A stretch of 64,000 nt of DNA from an uncultured Verrucomicrobia subdivision 3 bacterium (GTDB lineage Bacteria > Verrucomicrobiota > Verrucomicrobiia > Limisphaerales > UBA11358). A program made the position numbers and the translations under genes. Numbering within the stretch: the first letter of the stretch is position 1; the number at the start of each line of letters is the position of its first letter. Location of the stretch: assembly GCA_903895255.1 (NCBI GenBank), contig CAITTG010000122.1:1-64000 (forward strand), written 5' to 3'. The notes below the pieces were generated by a model. It worked only from the letters and a program-made list of their open reading frames with translations. It did no database searches and was not told the origin of the DNA. Shown piece by piece: positions 50,950 through 60,613 of this stretch.

Positions 50950-51715
50950 ACTTACCTCCCATCCCTTCAGTCTGGCGGGCCAGGTGGCCCTGGTCACCGG
51001 CGGGGCCACCGGCTTGGGCCTCGGCATGGCCCGCTGTTTTGTCGCTTCGGGCGCGCAGGTCGTGCTCGTGGGCCGCCGCGAGGCGGAACTCACCCGCGCC
51101 GTGGCCGACCTGGGTCCGGCCGCCCATTATGTCTGCCACGATGTCACCAATCTCGCGGCGGCGGACACCCTGGTGGCGGAAGCCGCCCGCGTGGCGGGTG
51201 GCCCCGTGGACATTCTGGTGAATAACGCTGGCATTCATCTCAAAAAAAGCGCCGTGGACACCACCCCTGATGAATTCCTGGCGGTCATCAGCACCCATGT
51301 GCTCGGCGCGCATGCGCTGACGCGGGCGGTTCTGCCCGGCATGATCGAGCGGCAGCGCGGCAATATCTTGTTTACCGCTTCGATGGCATCACTCATCGGC
51401 ATTCCCAAGGTCGTGGCTTACTCCGCCGCCAAGAGTGCCTATGTGGGCATGGTGCGCTGCCTCGCCACGGAGGTGTCCTCACACAATGTCCGCGTCAATG
51501 CCATCGCTCCCGGCTGGATTGAATCGGAGATGCTGAACAAAGCGCTGGCTGGGGATCCGGCGCGGAAAGACAAAATCATCGGCCGCACCCCCATGGCCCG
51601 CTTCGGTGATCCTGAGGACATCGGCTGGGCGGCAGTTTATCTGTGTTCCCCGGCCGGAAAGTTCATCACTGGCGTCGTCCTGCCGGTGGATGGCGGGGCC
51701 AGCATTGGTTTTTAA
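50936..51715 (+). CDS. SDR-family oxidoreductase, first
   Basis: NAD(P)-dependent dehydrogenase, 259 residues. Cofactor loop TGGATGLGLG, NNAG (DILVNNAGIHL), and catalytic Tyr-x3-Lys in VVAYSAAKSAYVGM; the end LPVDGGASIGF is standard. It overlaps the rraA-like gene and lies 35 bases before the transporter. Sequence is closest in pattern to gluconate- and sugar-acid dehydrogenases, so a sugar or sugar-acid substrate is likely. Confidence 0.88.
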   Translation: MASSKLTSHPFSLAGQVALVTGGATGLGLGMARCFVASGAQVVLVGRREAELTRAVADLGPAAHYVCHDVTNLAAADTLVAEAARVAGGPVDILVNNAGIHLKKSAVDTTPDEFLAVISTHVLGAHALTRAVLPGMIERQRGNILFTASMASLIGIPKVVAYSAAKSAYVGMVRCLATEVSSHNVRVNAIAPGWIESEMLNKALAGDPARKDKIIGRTPMARFGDPEDIGWAAVYLCSPAGKFITGVVLPVDGGASIGF

Positions 51716-51750
51716 ACTGTCGCCACGATTCACTCCCAGTCACCCAAACC

Positions 51751-53124
51751 ATGAATACCAAAAATGCGGGCGGCTGGTTTCGGACTCCGGATGGCCGGAG
51801 CCATCTGACCACCTTTGTGCTGGTCTGCTGTCTGTTTGGCCTTTCGGGGCTGTGCAACGGCATGATTGACGTGCTGAACAAGCATTTCCAAAATTCCCTG
51901 CACGTCACCAAGGCGCAATCCGCCCTGGTGCAGGGTTTTTGGTACGGCGGGTATTTTTTACTGGCCCTCCCCGCCGGGCTGTTCGCCCGGCGCTTTGGCT
52001 ATCGCGGGGGGATCCTGTTCGGCCTGTCCGTGATCACCATCGGCTGCCTGTGCTTTGTGCCCGTGACCAAAATTACCGGGTCGGAAATGCAGGTGTTCGC
52101 CGCCTTCCTCCTCGCGCTGGGCCTGGTGGCCTGCGGGTTCACGTTCATTGAGACGATTGCCAATCCTTACGCCACGGTGCTGGGCGCTCCGGAATCCGGC
52201 GTGGCCCGCATTAATCTGGCCCAAAGCTGCAATGCCGTGGGCTGGATTTTTGGCCCCTTGTTGGGCGGCTCCTTTATTCTTTCCAAGACGGGCGAGGTCA
52301 ACACCAGCAATGCCAGCCTGTACCTGCCTTACCTGGTGGTGGCGGTTATCGTGGCGCTGCTGCTGGCGGCCTTCAGCCTTGCGCCCGTGCCGGACCTGCA
52401 TGCCCCGGCGGAAACGGCGTCCACCACTGCCAAACCCGCCCCGCTCCGCCCCCTCCATCAGGAGTGGCATTTCGTTCTGGCGGTGGTCTCGCAATTTCTT
52501 TATTGCGCCGCCCAGACGGGCATCTTCAGCTTTTTCATCAATTACCTGAAAGACCCGCAATACACCCCCGTGCTGCCGGACTGGCTGGCCCAGTTGCTCC
52601 CGGACAATATGAAGTTTCAACAAAATGGCCACTGGCAGATTACCGATTACTGCGCCAGCGCCACGCTTTCGCTGGCCTTCATTTTCTTCACGCTGGGTCG
52701 GTTCTCCGGCAGCGCCATCCTGCGGTTTGCCCCGGCCCACCGGGTGCTGGGTCTTTACGCGCTCGCCAATGTCATCCTCATGGCGTTGGTCTTCCTGGGC
52801 ATCGGCTGGATTTCCGTGATCGCCCTGATCCTGAGTTTCTTCTTCATGTCCATCATGTACCCCACGCACTTTGCCCTGGCCATTCGCGGATTGGGGGAAC
52901 GCACCAAGCTGGCCTCGGCCTGGATGGTGACGGCCATCGTGGGCGGCTCCATCATGCCCATGCTCATGGGCTGGCTGGCGGATCATTATTCCATGCGGGT
53001 GGGCTTTCTGGTGCCCCTGGCTTGCTTTGCCGGAATCATGCTTTATGGGTTTTACTGGCCGCGGCTGTTCCGGCAGGATCTGGAGCCGATAATGGCGAAG
53101 GCGCCGTCGGCCGTGTCCCACTGA
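51751..53124 (+). CDS. MFS transporter of the fucose-permease (FucP) type
   Basis: 457 residues with 12 predicted helices from ATG 51751. Family blocks: GLCNGMIDVLNKHFQNSLHVTKAQSALVQ in helix 1 and loop, YGGYFLLALPAGLFARRFGYRGGI, the ETIANPYA segment, and GWIFGPLLGG. FucP-type carriers are H+ symporters for L-fucose and other 6-deoxy or aldose sugars. The neighbours (SDRs, UxaA, ADH) suggest import of the sugar or sugar acid they process. Two helices flank a long loop with a Lys-rich PDWLAQLLPDNMKFQQNG stretch, unusual in detail. Confidence 0.85.
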   Translation: MNTKNAGGWFRTPDGRSHLTTFVLVCCLFGLSGLCNGMIDVLNKHFQNSLHVTKAQSALVQGFWYGGYFLLALPAGLFARRFGYRGGILFGLSVITIGCLCFVPVTKITGSEMQVFAAFLLALGLVACGFTFIETIANPYATVLGAPESGVARINLAQSCNAVGWIFGPLLGGSFILSKTGEVNTSNASLYLPYLVVAVIVALLLAAFSLAPVPDLHAPAETASTTAKPAPLRPLHQEWHFVLAVVSQFLYCAAQTGIFSFFINYLKDPQYTPVLPDWLAQLLPDNMKFQQNGHWQITDYCASATLSLAFIFFTLGRFSGSAILRFAPAHRVLGLYALANVILMALVFLGIGWISVIALILSFFFMSIMYPTHFALAIRGLGERTKLASAWMVTAIVGGSIMPMLMGWLADHYSMRVGFLVPLACFAGIMLYGFYWPRLFRQDLEPIMAKAPSAVSH

Positions 53125-53157
53125 CAAAAAAGCGAAACCATCATCATCGAAATTTTT

Positions 53158-53466
53158 ATGGAAGGATTGCTGCTCATCTCAGCCAAAGATAATGTCGCGG
53201 TGGCCTTGAAACCGCTGGCGGCCGGGAGCACAGAAATGTTGTCCGGCCAGCCGCTGGTGGTGCGCCAAACCGTAAAGCTGGGAGACAAGGTGGCCGCGCG
53301 CGATTTGGCGGCCGGGGAAATCATCCTTAAATACGGCGTGCCGATCGGGTCGGCTACCCGCGCCATCCCGGCGGGCGAACACGTGCATTTGCACAACATG
53401 CGGAGCGATTACATCCCCACTTACACGCTGGAGGATGGTCATCTTTTCGTGCCCCAAGGACACTAA
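53158..53466 (+). CDS. altronate dehydratase small domain (UxaA N-terminal, SAF)
   Basis: 102 residues matching the N-terminal SAF domain of UxaA: LLISAKDNVAVALKPLAAG, LGDKVAARDLAAGEIILKYG, and GSATRAIPAGEHVHLHNM, with the family histidine. In E. coli this domain is the first part of a single UxaA chain; here it is its own gene, and the large domain follows at 54271 after an intervening SDR. It presumably forms the enzyme with that partner. Confidence 0.88.
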   Translation: MEGLLLISAKDNVAVALKPLAAGSTEMLSGQPLVVRQTVKLGDKVAARDLAAGEIILKYGVPIGSATRAIPAGEHVHLHNMRSDYIPTYTLEDGHLFVPQGH

Positions 53467-53467
53467 C

Positions 53468-54274
53468 ATGAACTTGCAACTATCCGATCAAGTGGTGCTC
53501 GTCACCGGCGGCACCAAGGGCATTGGGCGCGCGATCAGCGAAGTCTTCGCCGCCGAGGGCGCGATCACCTGCGTGCTCAACCGCAACCCGGAGGAAGCCG
53601 CCCGGCTGGTCGCCGCGGAAACCGCCCAGGGCCACCGGGTGGAAAGCCACCTCTGCGAACTGACCGCGGAGCCGGACGTGCAACGGGTGGTGGCCGCCAT
53701 TCTGGCCAAACACGGCCGGATTGACGTGGTCATAAACAATGCCGGGGGCAACGATGCCGTTGGCCTCCGCCAGTCCGTCGCGGAATTTCGCGCCTCGCTG
53801 GACCGCAATCTCACCCCCTGCTTTTCCCTGGTGCACCACACGCTGGAAGCCTTGATTGCCAGTCGCGGCAACATCGTCAACATCGGCTCCAAATGCGCCG
53901 TCACCGGCCAGGGCGGCACCTCTGGTTACGCCGCCGCCAAGGGGGGCGTCAATGCCCTCACCCGGGAGTGGGCGGTGGACCTGGCCCGCCATGGCATCCG
54001 GGTCAACTGTGTGATTCCCGCCGAGGTGATGACCCCCAATTACGAGCGGTGGCTGCAGCAGTCGCCCGACCCGGCGACGGCCCTGGCGCAATTGCAGCAG
54101 ACCATTCCCCTCGGTCACCGCACCACCACGGCCACCGAGATCGCCCGGATGGTGGCCTTCATCGCCTCGCCGGTTTCCGCGCACACCACCGGACAACTGC
54201 TCTTCGTGGACGGAGGCTATGTCCACCTGGACCGCGCCGCCACCCAACCCACCAGCCATTTAAAATTGTCATGA
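53468..54274 (+). CDS. SDR-family oxidoreductase, second
   Basis: 268 residues. TGGTKGIGRAISEVFAAEG, NNAGGND, and the catalytic YAAAKGG are intact, with VDGGYVHLDR at the end. It starts one base after the small UxaA stop and overlaps the large UxaA gene by four bases, so all three are co-translated. The placement between UxaA parts suggests that it makes or consumes the dehydratase substrate, for example a tagaturonate-to-altronate step, but no assignment can be made. Confidence 0.88.
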   Translation: MNLQLSDQVVLVTGGTKGIGRAISEVFAAEGAITCVLNRNPEEAARLVAAETAQGHRVESHLCELTAEPDVQRVVAAILAKHGRIDVVINNAGGNDAVGLRQSVAEFRASLDRNLTPCFSLVHHTLEALIASRGNIVNIGSKCAVTGQGGTSGYAAAKGGVNALTREWAVDLARHGIRVNCVIPAEVMTPNYERWLQQSPDPATALAQLQQTIPLGHRTTTATEIARMVAFIASPVSAHTTGQLLFVDGGYVHLDRAATQPTSHLKLS

Positions 54275-55476
54275 TTCTCACTGAACAAGCCTGGCTCCGC
54301 CCCGACGGCTGCAAGGGCATTCGCAACCAATTGCTCGTCGTTTACCTCGTCGAGTGCGCGCACCATGTCGCCCGCGAAATTGTCTTCCCCTTCCGCCATC
54401 GCGGCGTGCAGCTCGCCGGCTTTGGCGGCTGTTATCCGAACGAATACAGTTTTAAAATGCTCCGCGCGCTGTGCACCCACGCCAATGTCGGCGCGGTGCT
54501 GCTCGTCTCGCTGGGCTGCGAAAGTTTCGACCGCAAACACTTGCGCGAAGCCATCGCGGCCTCCGGCCGGCCGGTGCACACTCTGGTGATTCAGCAAACC
54601 GGGGGCACCCGCCGCACCATCGCCGAGGGGACGGCGTGGGTCGAAACCACCCTGGCCGCGCTGGCGGAGGTCCCCCGCAAGACCATGCGCCTGGATGAGC
54701 TGATTGTGGGCACCGTTTGTGGCGGCTCGGATGCCACCAGCGGCATCACCGCCAACCCCGGCATCGGCCGGGCCTTCGACCGGCTGGTGGCGGAGCGGGC
54801 GACGTGCATTTTCGAGGAAACCGGCGAACTCATCGGCTGCGAGCAAATCATGCTAAAACGGGCCGTGAACGCCGAGCTCGGGGAAATCCTGCGGGCCTCC
54901 GTGGAAAAGGCCGCGAAGTATTACACCATCATGGGTCATGGCAGCTTCGCGCCGGGTAACGCCGAGGGTGGTCTGTCCACCCTCGAGGAAAAATCCATGG
55001 GCGCTTATTGCAAAAGCGGTGACGCCCCCATCTCCGGTCTCATCAAACCCGGTGACGTGCCCCGCGGCGGCGGACTGTACCTCTTGGATGTCGTGCCGGA
55101 TGGTCCGCCCCGGTTCGGGTTTCCCAACATCAATGACAATGCCGAAATCGCGGAACTCATCGCCTGCGGCTCGCATTTGATTCTATTTTCGACCGGGCGC
55201 GGTTCCGTCGTCGGCTCCGCCATCTCGCCGGTGCTCAAAGTCTGCGCCAATCCCGAAACCTATCGCAATCTCAGCGAGGACATGGATGTGGACGCCGGCC
55301 GAATTTTGGAGGGACGCGGCACGCTGGCCGAGGTGGGGCAGGAGATTTTCGAGCATTGCCTGCGCGTGGCTCGCGGTGGTGCCACCGCCTCGGAACAGCT
55401 CGGCCATCAGGAGTTCGTGCTCACGTACAAATCCTTCGAACCCATTGGCCCGGCCTGTCATCCCACCTATCAATAA
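54271..55476 (+). CDS. altronate/galactarate dehydratase large subunit (UxaA C-terminal)
   Basis: 401 residues. Family blocks: RNQLLVVYLVECAHHVA, GFGGCYPNEYS, LLVSLGCESFD, GGSDATSGITANPGIG, FEETGELIGCEQIM, and GNAEGGLSTLEEKSMGAYCKSG; the cysteines could bind iron as in UxaA/GarD. Dehydrates a sugar acid (altronate, galactarate or a relative) to a 2-keto-3-deoxy acid. With the small SAF gene it makes a split two-protein enzyme. The downstream ADH starts three bases after its stop codon. Confidence 0.88.
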   Translation: MILTEQAWLRPDGCKGIRNQLLVVYLVECAHHVAREIVFPFRHRGVQLAGFGGCYPNEYSFKMLRALCTHANVGAVLLVSLGCESFDRKHLREAIAASGRPVHTLVIQQTGGTRRTIAEGTAWVETTLAALAEVPRKTMRLDELIVGTVCGGSDATSGITANPGIGRAFDRLVAERATCIFEETGELIGCEQIMLKRAVNAELGEILRASVEKAAKYYTIMGHGSFAPGNAEGGLSTLEEKSMGAYCKSGDAPISGLIKPGDVPRGGGLYLLDVVPDGPPRFGFPNINDNAEIAELIACGSHLILFSTGRGSVVGSAISPVLKVCANPETYRNLSEDMDVDAGRILEGRGTLAEVGQEIFEHCLRVARGGATASEQLGHQEFVLTYKSFEPIGPACHPTYQ

Positions 55477-55478
55477 CC

Positions 55479-56501
55479 ATGAAAGCCCTTGCCCTGACGC
55501 AGCCAGGCGAACTGGCCTATGTTGATCGGGTCCGGCCGGAGCCGGCCCCCGGTGAAGTGCGCCTGCGCATCCGGCGGATTGGGTATTGCGGGTCCGACCT
55601 CAATGCCTTTCGCGGGCTGAACCCGGTCATGACCTACCCCTGCATTCTCGGCCATGAAATCGCCGCGGAAATTGAGACGGTAACCCCGGGCGTGCCGCCA
55701 CAATTCCAACCCGGCCAACTGGTGACCGTCATCCCCTACACTGCCTGCGGCCAGTGCGCCTCCTGCCGGGCGGACCGCCCCAATGCCTGCCAGCACAACC
55801 AGACCCTCGGAGTGCAGCGGGATGGCGCGCTCGTGGATTTCATCTGCGTCCCCTGGTCGAAAATTCTCTATTCCCCCAAACTCAGCGCCGCCGACTACGC
55901 CCTGATGGAACCCCTTTCCGTGGGCTTTCACGCCGTGGAACGCGGGCGCGTGGCGGCGGGCGAAACCGTCTGCGTGCTCGGCAGCGGCATGATCGGGCTG
56001 GGCGTCATTGCCGGCGCCGCCCTGCTCCGCCAGGCCCGCGTGATTGCCGTGGATGTGGACGATGCCAAGCTGGCCCTGGCCCGCCGGGCCGGCGCCGCCG
56101 AGGTGATCAACACCAAAAACGAAAGCCTGCACGAGCGGCTGCGGGAATTAACCGGTGGCCACGGCCCGCAGGTGATGATTGAAGCGGTCGGCCTCACCGA
56201 AACTTTTGAAACCGCCGTGGCCGAGGCCAGTTTTTGCGGCCGTGTAGTATATGTAGGGTATGCCAAAAAACCGGTGACCTACGACACCAAATATTTTCTG
56301 CTCAAAGAACTCGATATCCTGGGCTCGCGCAACGCCTCGCGCAAAAACTTCGAGGAAGTCATGTCCGTCTTGGAATCCGGTGCCTATCCCACCCAGGAAA
56401 CGGTCACACGCGTGGTGCCGTTTGGGCTGGCCGACCGGGCCATGCACGAATGGCTGGCCAACCCGGCGCAAATCACCAAAATCCAGATCGAAATGAGCTA
56501 G
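55479..56501 (+). CDS. zinc-dependent medium-chain dehydrogenase
   Basis: 340 residues. Structural-zinc cysteines in CGQCASCRADRPNAC, catalytic zinc set GYCGSD and GHEIAAE, and cofactor loop VLGSGMIGLG. Looks like an idonate/threonine/sugar-alcohol-type MDR. Last gene of the sugar-acid operon, so it may oxidise the sugar acid or its alcohol. No enzyme-specific residues point to a single substrate. Confidence 0.9.
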   Translation: MKALALTQPGELAYVDRVRPEPAPGEVRLRIRRIGYCGSDLNAFRGLNPVMTYPCILGHEIAAEIETVTPGVPPQFQPGQLVTVIPYTACGQCASCRADRPNACQHNQTLGVQRDGALVDFICVPWSKILYSPKLSAADYALMEPLSVGFHAVERGRVAAGETVCVLGSGMIGLGVIAGAALLRQARVIAVDVDDAKLALARRAGAAEVINTKNESLHERLRELTGGHGPQVMIEAVGLTETFETAVAEASFCGRVVYVGYAKKPVTYDTKYFLLKELDILGSRNASRKNFEEVMSVLESGAYPTQETVTRVVPFGLADRAMHEWLANPAQITKIQIEMS

Positions 56502-56517
56502 TGGCGACGCAGGAGAA

Positions 56518-57486
56518 TTACTCCGGCCGCCAGCCGTCCACCCCGCCCAGCACCCGCGCGACCGTGATCTGCGCGGCCTCCCCGGCGGTCAATTGCTTCG
56601 CCCACGGCACCCGCGTGGCGGGACTCGCCCCAGGCCCCGTGCTGGCAAACTCCGCATATCGGGCCGTATGGTGCGTCTCCGGCTTTTTCCAATCATTCCA
56701 GCCCTCGGGCCGGACCACCCCGGACATTTCGCATTGCAAGTAAATCGTGCTGGCGTAAACCCGCCAGGGCCGGCCCAAATAGGTCAGCGTATCCGGGCGC
56801 TCGCCGATGATCTGGCAATGCGCGAACACATAACCATAAGGCACATCGTTGGGCGTGGAAGCCGCCGTCAAATAGCCCCCGGCCCCGCGCGAACAAATCA
56901 GGCAATGCTCAAACCACGAGGTCGCCGCGCCAAAGATAAAATCCACATGCCCGCAAATGTAGCAGTGATCAAAATACTGCCGGCCGCGATTCACCAAAAT
57001 CGTGTCCTGCCAGCCAATGAAGCGGCAGTCGCGAAACGTCGCCCGGTCGCCATCCACCCGGATGGCCAGCGCCTGCCCGACCGGTCCGGCGGAGTTTTCG
57101 AAAGTAACGTGTTCCGCTGTGAAATCATCCGCATCAATTGTCGCCGTCGGCGTGTGGAAGGTGCCGATGGGCTTGCCATCCAAATTGGTCATGCTGGCAT
57201 AAAGCCCAAAGACAATCGTCGTGTTGGTGGGGTTCTCCCCGACCAGATGAAAAAACCGCTTCTCGCGCTGGATATAAATCAGCTCCTGGTACCGGCCAGG
57301 CTTAATGTGAATGATTACCGGATTGGCGGCCGTGCCGGCGGGCACGGAGATGATGGCTTCCTGCACCGTTTTAAACTGCCCGCTGCCATCCGCCGCCACC
57401 GTGAGATTGGTTTGGGCAAACGCCGGCCAGGCCGATAAAAGCAGCAGGACAGCACCACGCCAACAACTGGAAAACAAATGGTTCAT
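56518..57486 (-). CDS. pectinesterase (CE8)
   Basis: Removes methyl groups from homogalacturonan so that polygalacturonases can cut it. The 322 residues begin with a signal peptide (WRGAVLLLLSAWPAFA) and show the CE8 set QALAIRV, GWQDTILVNRG (the catalytic Asp), HVDFIFG, YLGRPWR. It is convergent with the Zn-dehydrogenase gene (16 bases) and complements the GH28 pair at 43650-46320. Confidence 0.93.
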   Translation of the reverse strand: MNHLFSSCWRGAVLLLLSAWPAFAQTNLTVAADGSGQFKTVQEAIISVPAGTAANPVIIHIKPGRYQELIYIQREKRFFHLVGENPTNTTIVFGLYASMTNLDGKPIGTFHTPTATIDADDFTAEHVTFENSAGPVGQALAIRVDGDRATFRDCRFIGWQDTILVNRGRQYFDHCYICGHVDFIFGAATSWFEHCLICSRGAGGYLTAASTPNDVPYGYVFAHCQIIGERPDTLTYLGRPWRVYASTIYLQCEMSGVVRPEGWNDWKKPETHHTARYAEFASTGPGASPATRVPWAKQLTAGEAAQITVARVLGGVDGWRPE

Positions 57487-57606
57487 GCGAAAAATATTAA
57501 ATGAGGATGGTTCAAGTTACTAATGAAAATCAACGCGCTGCCGTTTGAATATTGATTATTGAATATTCTCTGAATAGTGGAGTTTGAAATTTGAAGTTTT
57601 ACCCCG

Positions 57607-58974
57607 TCATTCTTCCTTAAACCCCTGCTGCCGGAAACGCTGCAATTTGTAGATCAACGTCCGCCGGCTGATGCCCAGCGCCTTTGCGGTCTCGGTGCGG
57701 TTGGATTGATGCTGGCGCAGGGTTTGGAAAATGGCCTGGCGTTCGATTTCCTCCAGGCGCTCCAGTTCCGAGGATTCCGCCGGCGCCGCCGATTTCCCCG
57801 CCTCCAGCACCCGCGCCGGCAGGTGATCGGGCAGGATCAACTCGCCCCGGGACAATAACACCGCCCGCTCCATGGCGTTGCGCAGTTCGCGCACGTTACC
57901 CGGCCAGGGGTATTTTTCCAGGGACCGCGCCGTGGTCTCGGCCAGCCGGGACCGGCCCTGCGAAAATTCGGTCACGAACTGGCTGGCCAGCGGCACAATA
58001 TCCTCGCGCCGCTCGCGCAAGGACGGCAGATGCAACTCCACCACGTTCAACCGGTAAAACAAATCCTCGCGAAACCGGCCGTTCTTCACCTCGGTCTCCA
58101 GGTTGCGGTTGGTCGCCGCCAGCAACCGCGCGTGCGTGTGAATTTCCCGGTTCGCACCCACCCGCTGAAACCGCCCGTCCTGCGTAATGCGCAACAACTT
58201 CGCCTGCAACGCAGGCGACATCTCGGCGATTTCATCCAGCAAAATCGTTCCCCGGTCCGCCTCCTCAAACCGCCCGATGCGCTGGGCGTGCGCGCCGGTG
58301 AACGCGCCCTTCTCATGCCCGAACAACTCACTCTCCAGCAACGTTTCCGGGATGGCCGCGCAGTTTACTTTGATGATTGGTCCCGCCGCGCGCTGGCTCC
58401 AGCCATGAATGACATCCGCCAGGATCTCCTTGCCCACCCCGCTCTCGCCCGTGATCAGCACCCGGGTGTCCGAGGGCGCGATCAGCGAGGCATCGCGAAA
58501 GACCGCCTGCGTGAGCGGACTCCGGGCCACCACGAACTCCGGCAGTTGCTTCTCGGCATCATAACGAAGCGGGGCGCTGACGTTCAGGCCGATGGCCTGG
58601 CGCACCCCGGCCAGCAATTCGTCCAAGTCAATCGGTTTGGCCAGGTAATTCACCGCGCCATCGCGCATGGCGGCCACCGTGTCGCGGATGTCCGGGAAGG
58701 CAGTGACCAGCAGCACCGGCAGCGTGGCAAAATCCTTGCGCGCAAGCCGCAACGTTTCCAACCCGGAGAGCCCGGGCATGCGCACATCGGAAATCATCAT
58801 GGCAAAGGGCGCGGTGGGCAGGAGGGCCAGCGCCCGTTCGCCCGACTCGGCCAGCGTGGTGACAAAACCCTGGCCGCTCAAAAAGGATTCGAGCAGGCTG
58901 CGCTGCCCGGGATCATCATCCACAATCAGAATCCGGGGCGCGTCCAGGTGCGGTTTGCGCGGGTCAGACGGCAT
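57607..58974 (-). CDS. NtrC-type sigma54-dependent response regulator
   Basis: 455 residues. Receiver domain with phospho-acceptor Asp63 (SDVRMPGLSG), AAA+ domain with GESGVGKE, the sigma54-contact loop EKGAFTGA, ATNRNLETEVKNGRFREDLFYRLN and the R-finger region, then a Fis-type HTH (ETAKALGISRRTLIYKLQRF). It is divergent from the histidine kinase at 59259, its likely partner. Activates sigma54 promoters in a phosphorylation-dependent manner; targets are unknown. Confidence 0.93.
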   Translation of the reverse strand: MPSDPRKPHLDAPRILIVDDDPGQRSLLESFLSGQGFVTTLAESGERALALLPTAPFAMMISDVRMPGLSGLETLRLARKDFATLPVLLVTAFPDIRDTVAAMRDGAVNYLAKPIDLDELLAGVRQAIGLNVSAPLRYDAEKQLPEFVVARSPLTQAVFRDASLIAPSDTRVLITGESGVGKEILADVIHGWSQRAAGPIIKVNCAAIPETLLESELFGHEKGAFTGAHAQRIGRFEEADRGTILLDEIAEMSPALQAKLLRITQDGRFQRVGANREIHTHARLLAATNRNLETEVKNGRFREDLFYRLNVVELHLPSLRERREDIVPLASQFVTEFSQGRSRLAETTARSLEKYPWPGNVRELRNAMERAVLLSRGELILPDHLPARVLEAGKSAAPAESSELERLEEIERQAIFQTLRQHQSNRTETAKALGISRRTLIYKLQRFRQQGFKEE

Positions 58975-59047
58975 GCCTAGAACCTAAACGAAGCAACCGG
59001 CCGGCAAAAGAAGTTTCCCACCCAGAGTGCCGCCCGGGCGCAGCAAT

Positions 59048-59100
59048 GTAAACATCCCTGCCAACCTTGACCTGCATCCTTTGCCACCCACCAGGATTTC
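59048..59100 (+). repeat. direct repeat, left copy flanking the histidine kinase
   Basis: GTAAACATCCCTGCCAACCT begins a roughly 50-base block similar to 60769-60825, on the other side of the kinase gene. Confidence 0.55.
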
Positions 59101-59258
59101 CGTTTATTAGCCTTGGGCAGCCTGCCCTCAAGTTGTGCCCCCGGCACCCGTTTTTCCCGCGCTCCAAAGGCGCGCATTGACTCCGCCAGCACCAGACAGC
59201 AAACTCCTGCCAGCCACGGATTTGTGCCAGCACCATTGATCGTTACATTTATTACTTT

Positions 59259-60575
59259 ATGCCTCTCACCAAGCGCCTGCAATTAGCCGCCCTCAGCGAT
59301 CTGCTCTCCGCGCGCCGGGAAGCCATTCTCCTGGCCTGGCGGAAGCTGGATCGCGCTGATCCCGAGCAAATGACCGGTCGCGCCCTCACGCTCGGGCAAT
59401 TCCTCGACCACATCCCCCCCATCCTCGACGCTTATGAACACCAACTGCGCTCCCTGCCGGGCGGAACGGAAGCCGAGGCGGCCGACCTTGAAAAAAAGGC
59501 GGAAGGGGTGAAGCACGGATTGCATCGCTGGCAGCAGGGCTACCGGTTGAAGGAACTCGTCAGCGAGTGCGGGCATCTCCAGTTTTGCGTGTTTGAGGAA
59601 CTGGACCAGATCGCCGCCGCGCATCCCGAACTGGAGCCGGCGGCGTTGCTGGAGGCGCGCCGCCAGTTGCTCCACCTGATCAACGACACCATCAGCGAGA
59701 GCGCCGCCCAATACGAGCGCATGCAACAGGCGGAGGCCGCCGGCCGGGCGGTGGACCTCATGAACGCACTGACCACGGTGGAGGAACTCGAACAGCGCCG
59801 CGCCGCGCTCTACCATCAAGCCGTGCACGACCTGAATAGCGACGTGCTCGGGGTCAGCCTGGCGGCGACGCACGCCAGCCGGACCGGCCTGGCCGAAACC
59901 GACCGGGCGGAAGCCGCGGCCTACCTCCAGCGGTCCGTGCAGGGGCTGGCTTCGATGCTGGGTGAATTGATGGACCTGGCGCGCCTGGAGGCGGGTCAGG
60001 AACATCGGGAAATCGCTGCCTTTGATGCCGGCTCCTTGCTCACCGAACTGGGCGGGAGCAACCAACCCTTCGCCCGGGCCCGCCAACTGTTCTTGAAAAC
60101 CGAAGGACCCGCCTGCCTGGCCGTCACCGGCGATGTCGACAAAGTCCGGCGCGTGGCGAAAAATCTACTGGTCAACGCCCTCAAATACACGGAGGACGGC
60201 GGCGTCACCTTGAGCTGGGGCGAGACGAAAGAGCATTGGTGGCTGATGGTCAAGGACACCGGGCCGGGAATGATGTCGGCCGCGAGCGAGCCGCTGAAGG
60301 CCGGCCTGCAAGCGGCCACCGCGAGCGCGAAGGAATCGGATGAAAAGTCTGCCGCCATCCAGGGCGAACCCTCGCAAGTGCTGGCCGCGCCCGCGGCGGC
60401 CACTACCGCCACCACCACGCCTTCCCAGGATCCGCCCGGTGAAGGCATCGGACTTTCGATTGTGAAACGCCTGTGCGAATTGCTTGATGCGAGCCTGGAA
60501 ACAGCCAGTTCGGCGGACACCGGCACGACCTTCCGCGTCGTTTTTCCCCGCCGCTATATTGGGGTCGCCCATTAG
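59259..60575 (+). CDS. soluble sensor histidine kinase with RsbRD-type N-terminus
   Basis: 438 residues without membrane helices. The first about 150 are helical and resemble the RsbRD N-terminal domain (stressosome-type input). The kinase core has the H-box HQAVHDLNSDVLGVSL (His190), N-box KNLLVNALKYTEDGG (Asn302/306), G1 DTGPGM (Asp333) and G2 GEGIGLSIVK. Between G1 and G2 (about 339-392) is an Ala/Thr/Ser-rich low-complexity insert. It is divergent from the sigma54 regulator at 57607, a likely cognate pair. The signal is unknown. Confidence 0.85.
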   Translation: MPLTKRLQLAALSDLLSARREAILLAWRKLDRADPEQMTGRALTLGQFLDHIPPILDAYEHQLRSLPGGTEAEAADLEKKAEGVKHGLHRWQQGYRLKELVSECGHLQFCVFEELDQIAAAHPELEPAALLEARRQLLHLINDTISESAAQYERMQQAEAAGRAVDLMNALTTVEELEQRRAALYHQAVHDLNSDVLGVSLAATHASRTGLAETDRAEAAAYLQRSVQGLASMLGELMDLARLEAGQEHREIAAFDAGSLLTELGGSNQPFARARQLFLKTEGPACLAVTGDVDKVRRVAKNLLVNALKYTEDGGVTLSWGETKEHWWLMVKDTGPGMMSAASEPLKAGLQAATASAKESDEKSAAIQGEPSQVLAAPAAATTATTTPSQDPPGEGIGLSIVKRLCELLDASLETASSADTGTTFRVVFPRRYIGVAH

Positions 60576-60613
60576 CAGGGACCATCGCGATGAATTCGGC
60601 CGTCCCCGCCCGA

